Assembly (NCBI GenBank): GCA_036245805.1
Contig: BTRK01000002.1
Coordinates: 9,854,689-9,918,688 of the forward strand
Reading direction: 5' to 3'
Length of the DNA: 64,000 nt
From: Pristionchus mayeri
Lineage: Eukaryota; Nematoda; Chromadorea; Rhabditida; Neodiplogasteridae
Numbering within the stretch: the first letter of the stretch is position 1; every line of letters starts with the position of its first letter. The notes beneath the pieces were generated by a model that saw nothing but the letters and a program-made list of their open reading frames with translations, searched no databases and was not told the DNA's origin. A program made the translations under genes and the position numbers. Of this stretch, positions 21,846-33,084 are shown piece after piece.

Positions 21846-24800
21846 ATGCGCACCCTCCTCCTTCTCTCCCTTCTGGGAGTGGTAAGCTAAAGTTTCCAGA
21901 ATTTCCTATTTCTGCCATACTGTCTGAGCAACGAAAGAGGGCGAAATGAGGTGGGTTAGTGTTCATGTGCGCTGTTCAGGCCAGCGGCCAAATATACAAT
22001 GCGTTCAAATCGAACCGCCACAGGGAGAATCTGCTCGGTCCCTTCAAAGTGGCCAATAAAGCAGCCTGCGAGCTGGCATGTAATTGCGCAAGAGGAGATG
22101 CAAGGTATGGATGAGTGCTCGAAATTCGGACCATCGACAATATTCTATTCTGAGTTTAGGTCGGTCTAGCGGTGATAGGGTATAGGACATGAGGCGAAAA
22201 CCTGAATTTTCCGCTCTTGTACTCATGCAAGATATGCGCTTTCAATTTAAAAAAATAAATAAATAAAAAATAAATAAATGATCTTATAGTGATCAAGAGT
22301 GTGCGCAGTTCAAGGGGGTCATCGAACCAATTAACTGCACTATATACTACTATACAACGGAGTGGTGTTCCTTTCTAGGCGATTTCAGGCCAAATTCCTG
22401 CATGCTTCCAATCGTGAGTTGCATTCTAACTAGTTCTCATCTGAAACAGGCTCATTTCAGGTCGAATTTCACTTGTATATCTCACCCACTAAAGCAAATA
22501 CTGCGACGACTTCAGAGGTGAGCAATCGTCCGACTCTTTCCAGTTTGCACGCTCTCTCGTCTCTCTGACCGGCGAGAGAGCGTCCAAACTGAAGAGAGTC
22601 AGACAGACATATATCTTGTAGGTTGAGCACCTGCAAGAGGGACAATCAACTACTGCTCTAGCCATTGTATCAACTACCACCACGGTACACAAGCTAACAT
22701 CACTACAATACAAATATTGATCACAGAAGCCTGCAGACACGTGTACAAACGACGCCAACTTTCTCAAGACTGTTTTCGGTATAGGATTGCGTCATTTCTT
22801 ATGCTAATGGCCAACACCTCTCCTAATAGAACCGACTCATTTCGTGGTACCTCGCCCTGATGTTTGACCTACCAACCCCTCAGTTATGGGAAGAGATGCG
22901 GCAAGGGGGGGGGGGGTAGACATTAACAAAAGTGTTGATGTTTGTGGGTTGGGCGCATTAAAGCACACAATTACCTACTTAGATGGTTGTGGGTGCGGAG
23001 AGGTGTGTGCTTACAACGCGTCGGCTCGCGGCTACTGCGAACTCAGGAGATACAAAGGATGCGATTCGAATATGATGGTGGAGACAGACTGCACTCTCAC
23101 GTGTCCATATTCAAGAGCAGGAGTTACGGTATGTTATTGTGTTTGTGTTGTTTATGTTCGTTTTTTTTGTTTTTTCTTCAAAATGGCCATACTTCAGTTC
23201 CGAAACAGCACCTCCATGTATTTCGAGAGCTCATCATTGACCTGCAAGAACGGACAGATAACAACTAAGGAAGGCAAATCGGTGATCAATCTGAGAACAA
23301 TGCGGCCTACTTGCGGTTTCAAAGCTCGTGAGTAATTATTTTCATGTTGCAACTGGCTGGATTTTTCAGAGTGCAACATCTGCCCGCTTACGTACGAGAA
23401 AACATGTCCCCAGGGATATTCCTGCGATGTGAGTACTTCCTTTTTTTTTAGTATTTTCTTGATAATAATTTTCCCTTTTACTAGTTGGATTATGCAATAT
23501 AAAAAAATCGAGGTAGAAATTTGATTTATCGTAACTCTATTCTACCTCGCTTGCTCGAAGACAAAGTGTGAATATGTAATTGCCCGAATTGCGATCTCGA
23601 GTTTACTTGGAATATTATGATAATTGCAGCCCGACTACTTCGTGAAATTCAACGATTCAAATGAGTGCACTCATGTGAAATGTGTTAGAGAAGCCAGACT
23701 CACTGTATGTTTACCCTTAATCATTTACGTGTTTGTAAACATTCGAGTAGTGAAAATACCCGAACGGGACGGAATTGACCCGAGTAACGGTTCCTAAATA
23801 GGTGGCAAATATCAACAAACAGCAGGGAAAAACCAGAGAGAACGCAACAAGCGAATCTCAGTATGGTCAGACAGAAATCTGAAAGAACAATTTATTTATT
23901 CGTCAACTATTCCCACCATCATGGTTAATTTCGTTCAGATTTACAATTCTTCGAAGAGTGTCGATTAGTCATATCAACCCAGCCAACTGTACTGCACTAT
24001 GAGCGGAGTTTGGTAATTAATTTAATGATATAAAATACTCCGGGATTCGCCAGTTGTGCTAGTAGCAAAATTTGCAGGACAAACTATTCGTACGACGGAC
24101 AGTCTGGCGGTTATTCACCTTGGGCCAATCCATTCAGTGTCAACTGCGCTATTAAATTAGGTATGGAATATAATTTTTGTTTGAAAAAGTATACCCTATC
24201 TTTGGGGATGCTTCTGGCGCGGTTAATACATTAATGCAAAACAGCAGTTTAGTCCACCTGAAACTTATCCGAAAAAGCAATAATATTTTCCGATAATTGA
24301 ACTCTAGATCGTGTCTTCCAACATATATATCGACATCATACGCCCATGTGAATAATTGATTTGTTTCAGGCTGTGAAAAATGCACTGTGTCATTCGCTCA
24401 ACCTCCATCCGATCTCCCCGAAATCTTCCGATCTGGCTACAAATCGGTTACGGTAGGGTTCATTAATTCCATACATTTATCCCATGTGGACATTTTTAAA
24501 TCATTATATTATTTTTTCGCTGCATTTTCTATAGGTAGGTGGTATTTATATTATATATTTATATTATTTATCGGTTCTCTCAGATAGGCACTCATAAATT
24601 ATTGCACATATTATTATATTTTATCGTATAAGTAGCGTACAATATAATTCGTTATTCGGGTAATTTTATCCTAATTTTACACACTCTCTCGTTAGCAATG
24701 TGTATATGGAATGAAAAGAGTATTGCCCGAATTGAAAACTCTACCACATACTGAAAGGTAAATCGTCAAATGGAATATTGGTATAAGATGAGGAAAAATT

Positions 24801-26047
24801 TATCAATGAATGTATTCAGCCAACGGTGACGAAGGCCGTCGCTTTTTGCCCGGTCGTCACTTGCCCCCCATCAGTACATGCTTATGGTAATTATGAATGT
24901 ATATATTAAACTATTTATTACAACTGCATCATATACAGTGTCGCAGGAAAATATTCGCGCAGATTTTTAAATTTGCTAGTTTTTCGAAGCCCCTAATAAT
25001 TCCCTAATAATTTCGCCTCTAATATGGAATTCGAATATGTTCCCTTGATTTACAAATATTGCATATAACTAATTTGATATAACTAATTCGAATATTTTCT
25101 CTTGATTTACAAATATTGCATACAACTAATTTGATATAACTAATTCGAATATGGGCGCTTCTAGCGGAGAGTGCCCCCCCCCTTCCTCCCATCCCTCCAT
25201 TCGTCCTTTCATTTTCCATTCATTCCCGGTCTTGGAGTGGTCTAGGGGAAGGGGGGGGGCACTCTCCGCTAGAAGCTCCCGAATATGTTATCTTGATGTA
25301 CAAATATTACATCCAGGGATTCAATGGTACAGACGATACGCAGAATGGAGAGAAATACACGAACCGTGGATTCTGGAAATGTTCGGATCATCTTGGGTAA
25401 GTCGCGCTAGTTTGAGCATACTCATAATTATGAAAACGGTGATAAATTCAATATTTTTTCTTATGGAAATACGATAGAGAAATAGCATGTTTCCGATTTT
25501 ATAAATATTCATTATTGCATAACATGATATTCACATTATCCGATATCAAACAAGTGTTAAACAACTTGTACATGTGTAGATAGTGCTTGTCCTGATCAAG
25601 ACAGCGTGCAACATGCAACAGCGTGTAATTGATAAATTTTAGGACATACATGTATGGTGGGTATATGAATAATATAAGTTATTTTGCGTATGCTCGAGAT
25701 GTGAAGACAATCTGCATGCAGAAAATCACACGTGAGTATTTCAAATAATCCAATCCGTTGTAAAGAGCAATGGTCTGAATCTCCCCATATCACACACTCT
25801 TTCGCCGGTTAGAGAAAGCGAGAGAGCATGAGATGGAGAAAGTCAGACGATTACTCGTTGTAAATATCACCTAGCGTGCCCTCCTTTCGACATCCTCTAC
25901 GGCTTGGGAACCGAGGCGAAAAAAGTAGCTATCACGTGTGATGAAAAGACCAAGATTTCTTCAACCAGCTGCCCCGCAGGACAGACGCTTTATGTAAAAC
26001 ATTTTTTTCAGCACTTACAATGTAACACGTGTGTCACGACTCAGTGA
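21846..26047 (+). CDS. Gene B: long cysteine-rich secreted protein with PAN-like N-terminus
   Basis: Exons placed by phase: 21846-21881, 21980-22104, 22290-22413, 22461-22517, 22622-22684, 22727-22778, 22884-23128, 23198-23327, 23370-23428, 23630-23704, 24078-24160, 24370-24452, 24820-24873, 25317-25396, 25643-25731, 25875-25993, 26012-26047 (stop). Only the 23704 to 24078 junction is out of phase, so one exon or donor there is missed. The signal start MRTLLLLSLLGV is followed by a PAN-like region (ELACNCARGDA, ECAQFKGVIEP, WCSFLGDFRPNSC) and short Thr-rich segments. Many cysteine pairs follow (GCGCGEVCAYN, CNICPLTYEKTCPQGYSCD, GFWKCSDHLG, CPAGQTLY), ending QCNTCVTTQ. Unlike A and C, I see no TSP1 module. 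Extracellular and of unknown function. A G-run at about 22907-22918 within exon 7 is a possible length-error site. Confidence 0.75.
22520..22604. mobile_element. Hairpin MITE filling most of gene B intron 4
   Basis: The 104-bp intron 22518-22621 consists mostly of this hairpin (GAGCAATCGTCCGACTC to GAGAGTCAGAC; core GCTCTCTCGTCTCTCTGACC). Its terminal GAGC directly follows the GT of the donor, so the MITE end forms part of the splice donor GTGAGC. Confidence 0.75.
24645..24741. mobile_element. Degenerate GAGTTCG-type hairpin MITE in gene B intron 12
   Basis: ATTCGTTATTCGGG on the left and TGCCCGAATTGAAAACTCTA on the right enclose TACACACTCTCTCG and its partner. The copy is duplicated in the right arm (about 27141-27237). 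Confidence 0.65.
25154..25279. mobile_element. MITE with CTTCTAGCGGAGAGTGCCCC ends, copy 2
   Basis: Flanked by CGAATATG at 25146-25153 and 25280-25287 (8-bp duplication). It lies in intron 13 of gene B. The mirrored copy is near 26603-26728 in the right arm. Confidence 0.88.
25764..25855. mobile_element. Hairpin MITE in gene B intron 15
   Basis: Arms AGAGCAATGGTCTGAATCTC and AAAGTCAGACGATTACT; core CACACACTCTTTCGCCGG. Flanked by CGTTGTAA at 25756-25763 and 25856-25863. It makes up 92 of the 143 bases of the intron 25732-25874. Confidence 0.88.
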
Positions 26048-26174
26048 ATGAAAAAATTACTCGTCGGGAACATTTTGAAATTTGTTGTCTCAGATTTGAT
26101 CCATATTATGTTGGTATAATACCCTGGAGTGATGATTTTGAAAAATAAGGGACATCTTTAAAAAAGGGCAGAAG

Positions 26175-26295
26175 AAAGTTTCTGGAGATAATTTTCCGCG
26201 CATTTTGAGATCAATGCCACCTTTCTAGCTCATCGGGGAGCAAAGATACAGTAGAGCCGGGAGCAAAACCGGAAAATTCCTAAAATCCGGCTCTG
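26175..26295. repeat. Fragment of the 1.9-kb fold-back family at the inverted-duplication breakpoint
   Basis: GATAATTTTCCGCGCATTTTG, CTAGCTCATC and AACCGGAAAATTCCTAAAA match the arm of the palindrome at 52395-54290 (about 54055-54165). The fragment ends exactly where the right arm of the inverted duplication begins (26296). Confidence 0.75.
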
Positions 26296-28866
26296 GCACT
26301 ATCTACACATGTACAAGTTGTTTAACACTTGTTTGATATCGGATAATGTGAATATCATGTTATGCAATAATGAATATTTATAAAATCGGAAACATGCTAT
26401 TTCTCTATTGTATTTCCATAAGAAAAAATATTGAATTTATCACCGTTTTCATAATTATGAGTATGCTCAAACTAGCGCGACTTACCCAAGATGATCCGAA
26501 CATTTCCAGAATCCACGGTTCGTGTATTTCTCTCCATTCTGCGTATCGTCTGTACCATTGAATCCCTGGATGTAATATTTGTACATCAAGATAACATATT
26601 CGGGAGCTTCTAGCGGAGAGTGCCCCCCCCCCTTCCCCTAGACCACTCCAAGACCGGGAATGAATGGAAAATGAAAGGACGAATGGAGGGATGGGAGGAA
26701 GGGGGGGGGCACTCTCCGCTAGAAGCGCCCATATTCGAATTAGTTATATCAAATTAGTTGTATGCAATATTTGTAAATCAAGAGAAAATATTCGAATTAG
26801 TTATATCAAATTAGTTATATGCAATATTTGTAAATCAAGGGAACATATTCGAATTCCATATTAGAGGCGAAATTATTAGGGAATTATTAGGGGCTTCGAA
26901 AAACTAGCAAATTTAAAAATCTGCGCGAATATTTTCCTGCGACACTGTATATGATGCAGTTGTAATAAATAGTTTAATATATACATTCATAATTACCATA
27001 AGCATGTACTGATGGGGGGCAAGTGACGACCGGGCAAAAAGCGACGGCCTTCGTCACCGTTGGCTGAATACATTCATTGATAAATTTTTCCTCATCTTAT
27101 ACCAATATTCCATTTGACGATTTACCTTTCAGTATGTGGTAGAGTTTTCAATTCGGGCAATACTCTTTTCATTCCATATACACATTGCTAACGAGAGAGT
27201 GTGTAAAATTAGGATAAAATTACCCGAATAACGAATTATATTGTACGCTACTTATACGATAAAATATAATAATATGTGCAATAATTTATGAGTGCCTATC
27301 TGAGAGAACCGATAAATAATATAAATATATAATATAAATACCACCTACCTATAGAAAATGCAGCGAAAAAATAATATAATGATTTAAAAATGTCCACATG
27401 GGATAAATGTATGGAATTAATGAACCCTACCGTAACCGATTTGTAGCCAGATCGGAAGATTTCGGGGAGATCGGATGGAGGTTGAGCGAATGACACAGTG
27501 CATTTTTCACAGCCTGAAACAAATCAATTATTCACATGGGCGTATGATGTCGATATATATGTTGGAAGACACGATCTAGAGTTCAATTATCGGAAAATAT
27601 TATTGCTTTTTCGGATAAGTTTCAGGTGGACTAAACTGCTGTTTTGCATTAATGTATTAACCGCGCCAGAAGCATCCCCAGAGATAGGGTATACTTTTTC
27701 AAACAAAAATTATATTCCATACCTAATTTAATAGCGCAGTTGACACTGAATGGATTGGCCCAAGGTGAATAACCGCCAGACTGTCCGTCGTACGAATAGT
27801 TTGTCCTGCAAATTTTGCTACTAGCACAACTGGCGAATCCCGGAGTATTTTATATCATTAAATTAATTACCAAACTCCGCTCATAGTGCAGTACAGTTGG
27901 CTGGGTTGATATGACTAATCGACACTCTTCGAAGAATTGTAAATCTGAACGAAATTAACCATGATGGTGGGAATAGTTGACGAATAAATAAATTGTTCTT
28001 TCAGATTTCTGTCTGACCATACTGAGATTCGCTTGTTGCGTTCTCTCTGGTTTTTCCCTGCTGTTTGTTGATATTTGCCACCTATTTAGGAACCGTTACT
28101 CGGGTCAATTCCGTCCCGTTCGGGTATTTTCACTACTCGAATGTTTACAAACACGTAAATGATTAAGGGTAAACATACAGTGAGTCTGGCTTCTCTAACA
28201 CATTTCACATGAGTGCACTCATTTGAATCGTTGAATTTCACGAAGTAGTCGGGCTGCAATTATCATAATATTCCAAGTAAACTCGAGATCGCAATTCGGG
28301 CAATTACATATTCACACTTTGTCTTCGAGCAAGCGAGGTAGAATAGAGTTACGATAAATCAAATTTCTACCTCGATTTTTTTATATTGCATAATCCAACT
28401 AGTAAAAGGGAAAATTCAAGAAAATACTAAAAAAAAAGGAAGTACTCACATCGCAGGAATATCCCTGGGGACATGTTTTCTCGTACGTAAACGGGCAGAT
28501 GTTGCACTCTGAAAAATCCAGCCAGTTGCAACATGAAAATAATTACTCACGAGCTTTGAAACCGCAAGTAGGCCGCATTGTTCTCAGATTGATCACCGAT
28601 TTGCCTTCCTTAGTTGTTATCTGTCCGTTCTTGCAGGTCAATGATGAGCTCTCGAAATACATGGAGGTGCTGTTTCGGAACTGAAGTATGGCCATTTTGA
28701 AGAAAAAACAAAAAAAACGAACATAAACAACACAAACACAATAACATACCGTAACTCCTGCTCTTGAATATGGACACGTGAGAGTGCAGTCTGTCTCCAC
28801 CATCATATTCGAATCGCATCCTTTGTATCTCCTGAGTTCGCAGTAGCCGCGAGCCGACGCGTTGTA
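26296..28866 (-). repeat. Right arm of 2.57-kb inverted duplication (antisense copy of gene B exons)
   Basis: Antisense copies of gene B exons 14 to 7 lie here in the order expected for an inverted copy: about 26486-26565 (exon 14), 27009-27062 (13), 27430-27512 (12), 27722-27804 (11), 28174-28248 (10), about 28449-28507 (9), 28550-28679 (8), and 28749-28866 (3' part of exon 7). It has no signal-peptide exon, no 5' part of exon 7 and no terminal exons, so as a gene it is a fragment. It breaks off inside exon 7 at 28866, next to unrelated sequence. Confidence 0.88.
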
Positions 28867-28984
28867 TACTATGGGAAACTGGAGGACGGACTAAGTTAAA
28901 AAATACGCTCCCGATTCGGTCGCTGGTACTGATCGGTTACGATGCAAGTCCATCGTAAAATTAAGCGAAGACGAATTAAATTCA

Positions 28985-29075
28985 CGAAAAACAACCGTAA
29001 TCATCGCGGGTGACTCCATCACTTGGGTCGTCATCTTAATATATACAATCAAATCACGCTAGATCAATCGTATTC
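28985..29075 (+). pseudogene. GST exon-6 fragment
   Basis: The stretch holding ATCATCGCGGGTGACTCC, then ATCACTTGGGTCGTC and ATCACGCTAGATCAATCG follows exon 6 of GST-1 ([13 protein letters not shown]...GITLEQPDF) with indels that break the frame. No other GST exons are next to it. It is a relic of another GST copy, close to the 28866 breakpoint. Confidence 0.65.
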
Positions 29076-29301
29076 CTGCTGATGATGGGTTTTCATCCGT
29101 TCCCAGACACCACTTAATGACTTATTTTTTTGGATTTAGTGACTTCCGGGTCTCCAGAAGGAGGACTCTCTAGAGGCCGACTACCTTTCCTAATTCGTAA
29201 CCAACGACTCCGATTAATCGCTATAGCAATACTGCGACTCTACCAAAAATTGGCTTTCTCCCGGCCTTCCTCTTCAGTACGAGATGATTCATCGGAGCTG
29301 A

Positions 29302-30686
29302 ATGCTCTTCGCCCTTATGTTCCCCCTTGATGGGGATGGTTTGTTTCCTGCAGAGTACTCAAATAGAGCTGAGTTTAACAGGTCCACGCCACAGACAAGA
29401 TCTTCTATTCGGCAGTCAATTCGAGTCACCACAGGAAGAATATCTTCGGACCCTTTCCCGTGGCTTCGCAAGCGGCCTGCGAGCTCGCATGTGGCTGCGC
29501 GAGGATGCGAGACAAGTTGTGGAGGTAAAGAACTCACTGTTCCTTCGTATAGTTCGCAATTTGGGTTATCGTATCTTCACTCTACACTCCTGGTCAAGCG
29601 ATGAGAATTGCGAATTATATTTCGAGCTGACAAGGGAACTTAATTTCTAGGGGAAAGTCAAACATAAATAGGATATTACCACTAGATACTGACCCCTGGG
29701 GTAAGGCCAACCAATGTCTAAGTTAATTGGATAGTTGTTTCCTAAGACCCGAAATATAAATTATGAAAAATCTATTATGCGTGTGACAATGCCGATCTTC
29801 TTGACTAGACTAGTAGTGGCAAAATCCAATTTGTGTGTTGACTTTCCCCTAGAAATGAGGTTCCCTTGTCACAAGGGCCTTGCGAATATATATTGTATTT
29901 ACAGAGGCGCTGAGTGCGAGCAATTCGCCGAACGCATTACGCCTATGCGCTGCGCCATCTACTACTACACCGAGTCGTGGTGCTCGTTTCTCGGGGAATT
30001 CACGGAGAACAGCTGCATGCAGCCGATCGTATGTCACTTCTTCAGCAACAACCCGAATGCGCTTTCCAGGTGGAGCACCACTTGAACTGCTGGGGAGACT
30101 ACAGGGGCAACTGGGGCGAGTGGACGAATATCGGCGAGTGCGCGACTACGTGCGGCTCGTGCAGCCAGGCTCGGAGAAGGAGGGAGTGCGTGCCTTCGAA
30201 GTGTGGATTCTGCCCGTGCCCGTCAGTCATTCATCTTCTGGGTTGTTACTAAATTGAATTCGGAATGATGATGTTGTATCTTCTTGTTCTAGTTCTTTCA
30301 CATTCCCCACGGATTGTGATGGATTCGGACTTGAACTCGTGCGGTAATTGCTATACCGGCAACTGGGTACTTGAATGGGCAAGAAGATTGTCTTCACGAG
30401 ATCCCACCATGCTTACTTTCAGGGGCGAAGCAGAAGACGTCGGACCATGCGGCACCGGCCTGTGCTCCTTTCCGGCCAAGTCCTGTTGCGATCCACACAC
30501 CAAGTCTCTGAACAGTACGTCAATATGAGCGTATACTTTACTAGATTATCCCTTATTTCAGATGAACTCGAGAGATTCTTCTGTGGAAATGGATCTGTTC
30601 CGTCTTGGAACATCTGTGGAGATGGAGACAAGCCGAAGTGGATTGTCGATTTCAGTAATGGCATCGTGGATACACCGGTTGGATGA
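29302..30686 (+). CDS. Gene C: secreted TSP1-domain protein of the gene A family
   Basis: Well-phased exons are 29905-30028, 30070-30221, 30293-30343, 30423-30514 and 30562-30686 (stop). Upstream, an exon ending near 29515 encodes IFYSAVNSSHHRKNIFGPF and ACELACGCAR, matching A and B. Its start and the link to the putative ATG at 29302 are unclear; the signal-peptide exon is diverged or frameshifted. Product: PAN-like region (ECEQFAERITP, YYYTESWCSFLGEFTENSC), then a thrombospondin type 1 module (CWGDYRGNWGEWTNIGEC, TTCGSCSQARRRREC). A CSFPAKSCCDP module and the tail FFCGNGSVPSWNICGDG follow. There is no Thr-rich linker, unlike A and D. Extracellular role inferred; function unknown. Confidence 0.75.
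29628..29870. mobile_element. MITE-like inverted repeat in gene C intron
   Basis: TGACAAGGGAACTTAATTTC followed by TAGGGGAAAGTCAA at the left pairs with TTGACTTTCCCCTA and GAGGTTCCCTTGTCA at the right. About 240 bp, non-coding, with no clear target duplication. It ends about 34 bases before the exon at 29905. Confidence 0.65.
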
Positions 30687-31574
30687 TTCATCCCGGCCAT
30701 TGACTACACCAGCTACAGAACAATGCTTAACATTGCGTAAACGCTTTTTCAAAGCACGTAATCATTCAAGTAAATGTTCAATAAATATTGAAAAATATCT
30801 GGAGCATCTCCACAAAAATAATTACTTTGCATGACATGTAATAGTTTGTATTTCATTCCCGAAGAAAGAAATTTGCGACAAAACATCGCTTTTCCATGAA
30901 GTCTGCATTTCCTCAAAACTAAGATTTACTTTCATCTCGCACTACCATAGCATGTACATGTCATCAAAGAATAACATTACAGCGTTCTCGTACTGTTTCT
31001 CAGCCAAATCGAAACAATTAGTCCTATTCGTATATTGGCTATTAAGGCAAGAGCGCCACTCTTAGGATTTCCCTACCCCAATACACGCTCTCACACAATC
31101 AACTCTCTTGTATTCCCATCACTATTGTAGATTTCAACAAAAAAATGAATCAGGAAAGGTTTATCACATACTGATTCTAGCATAATTAAAACTGTTTGAC
31201 GTCGAACTTTCGCTCCTGCAACATATTCTCCCCTCTGATAGCACTAGCAATTACCCTGATATCTTGCACATTCGTCTCACATGTACACATCAGCACATGA
31301 AACGGGAAGGATTTAGTGATCTATGGATTTACTGATTTTCCATTTGGATAGATTACTATTGTACTTGGAACCTTCTATTCAGTACTCTTTCTCTCTGAGC
31401 GATCACAGTTCTTCAACGCTAACAGTTAGCCGTGCTCACCAACTTCAAGATTATTCACGTCATCGACGAAGTATTCCGGAATGTTTCACTGTCGTCCATG
31501 CTCACTCTATCCCCTCTATAAACCACTACTAAATAAATTGTCTGGCCTATGTCCCCACACGCGCCACAACCACC
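30687..31574. other. Intergenic stretch between gene C and the B/D duplicated block
   Basis: No gene is seen. Weak repeated words (CACATCAGCA, GGAAAGGTTT) recur at 31280, 32870 and 33170, suggesting decayed duplicated sequence. Confidence 0.45.
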
Positions 31575-31910
31575 AATAACGAAGAAAACTAACTCTGAAC
31601 TCAAATGAAAGCATGAACAGATTTGCATGGATTAAAGGCAATTTTCAGCTATGTTGGCTTTGAGACAATTCAGCAAAGAGTAAATGTTAATGATCATTGA
31701 ATAATATTGTGTTGATATTGTACCTTCAGCTCTCCATTCGTCACAGTCGAATGATCAACAGCAATCACTATGACAATAAAGTGCTACTCTGCCCAAAGCA
31801 AAGCCTCACTCAGTCCAGTACTTCGAAAGAATCTCTTACTGTACCTCTGTGGCAATTCCGGGAGCTCGATGAACGTGGTCCTTCTAATATCACTCATGGC
31901 GCTGGTATAT
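31575..31910 (+). repeat. Upstream block shared by genes B and D, second copy
   Basis: Matches 21150-21485. Ends at ATATCACTCATG, after which the two loci diverge and the signal-peptide exon of B has no counterpart. Confidence 0.8.
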
Positions 31911-31985
31911 TTCCCCATCCAAAAAGTCGCGAGCGCTCTCTCGCTCTGTCTCAGAAGAGTGTAAATGTAGCGTCATAATGTTCAG

Positions 31986-32793
31986 GTCCGAGGCCAAATG
32001 TACAATGCGTTCAAATCGAACCGTCACAGGTAGAGCCTGTGAACTAGCATGCAATTGCGCAAGAGGAGATGCAAGGTATGGATCGAAATTCGGGCCATAT
32101 TCTATTATTTATCTAGATCGGTCTAGCGGTGATAGAGTATAGAACATGAGGCGAAAACTCGAATTTTCCGTACTCCCCGCTAATGCTAGTCCAGGATATG
32201 CTCGTAGAAGTATTGGAATAAATTATTTTGCAGTGATCAAGAGTGTGCGCAGTTCGAGGGAGTGCTCAAGCCAGTCAACTGCACCATATACTATTACACC
32301 CCGGATTGGTGCTCGTTTCTCGGCGAGTTCTGGCCTAATTCATACATGCTGCCAATCGTTAGTTGCATTCTAACTAGATATCATCTGAAATATGCTCATT
32401 TCAGGTCGAATTCCACTTGTATCAGGTACGGATTATGCTGGATGTTCAGTCAGATGGCTTTGCATGAACAACTACGACGGTTCATTCGAATCCGGATTTG
32501 TAAAGTCCACTGGTTTCACAGTGAAGCCGAATATAATCATACATGGATGTTAGTTTACGGGAAAATAATAAATTCAGCCCGTTGCCGCGACTAACGCTAA
32601 ATCAACTATCTCCACGACTACTATATCACCTACCACCACAGCAACTAAGGCACCGACTACCACGACCACTAGGGGAACTACCACCACGACAACTGAGGCA
32701 TCTACCACTACAACTTCTACGGGAACTACCACCACGACCACTAAGGTACCGACTACCACTACCACTAAGGCACCGACTACGACTACTACTAAG
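31986..32793 (+). pseudogene. Gene D: truncated, stop-containing copy of the gene A/B family
   Basis: The PAN-like exon starts at 31986 after TTCAG and reads VRGQMYNAFKSNRHR, then meets TAG at 32031. About 40 bases present in B (ENLLGPFKVANKA) are deleted. Exon 32234-32357 is intact in frame (SDQECAQFEGVLKP, WCSFLGEFWPNSYM), but a conserved cysteine has become tyrosine (NSCM in A and B). Exon 32406-32426 follows, and a Thr-rich exon from 32578 runs into a truncated MITE at about 32793. There is no signal-peptide exon and no TSP1 exon. It is clearly a pseudogene derived from an A-like gene. Confidence 0.85.
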
Positions 32794-32862
32794 GCTCTCT
32801 CGACCGGCGGAACGGCGAGAGAGTGTGTATAATGAAGATACCGTGGTTTCATTTCTCGAACT
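32793..32862. mobile_element. Half of a GAGTTCG-type hairpin MITE truncating gene D
   Basis: Only the loop and right arm are present (GCGAGAGAGTGTGTATAATG, then ACCGTGG and TCGAACTCTA), matching the right half of the copy at 51139-51249. The left arm is replaced by the Thr-rich exon. Confidence 0.7.
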
Positions 32863-32988
32863 CTAATGTGCACATCAGCAAAGGAAGCATCAGGAAAGGT
32901 TGCGGTATGTGCTGGATCTATGGCGAAAATCAAAACGTGGAATCTTTACTGCTGCTGTCTCAACTGCATGACAGTGTGAAATGGAGGG

Positions 32989-33076
32989 ATCTTCCGACTC
33001 TCTTCAGTTTGCATGCTCTCTCGTCTTTCTGACCGGCGAGAGAGCGTGCAAACTTAAGAGAGTCAGACCATTGCTC
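32989..33076. mobile_element. Hairpin MITE, GGTCTGACTCTC-arm type
   Basis: Core GCTCTCTCGTCTTTCTGACC, right arm GAGAGTCAGACCATTGCTC. Flanked by an exact 8-bp repeat AATGGAGG at 32981-32988 and 33077-33084. Confidence 0.9.
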
Positions 33077-33084
33077 AATGGAGG

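Larger units (their letters stand above)
23012..25586 (+). repeat. Left arm of 2.57-kb inverted duplication
   Basis: Reverse complement of 26296-28866. It covers most of exon 7 through intron 14 of gene B. Visible differences between arms are few: a 5-bp deletion near 23470 versus 28412, and single bases near 24196 and 25474. Identity is therefore above 99 percent. Confidence 0.92.

Noticed and set aside
26370..28684. Series of small plus and minus frames between 26.3 and 28.8 kb considered as independent genes
   Set aside because: They are the inverted copy of gene B exons and introns; no start exon or promoter accompanies them.
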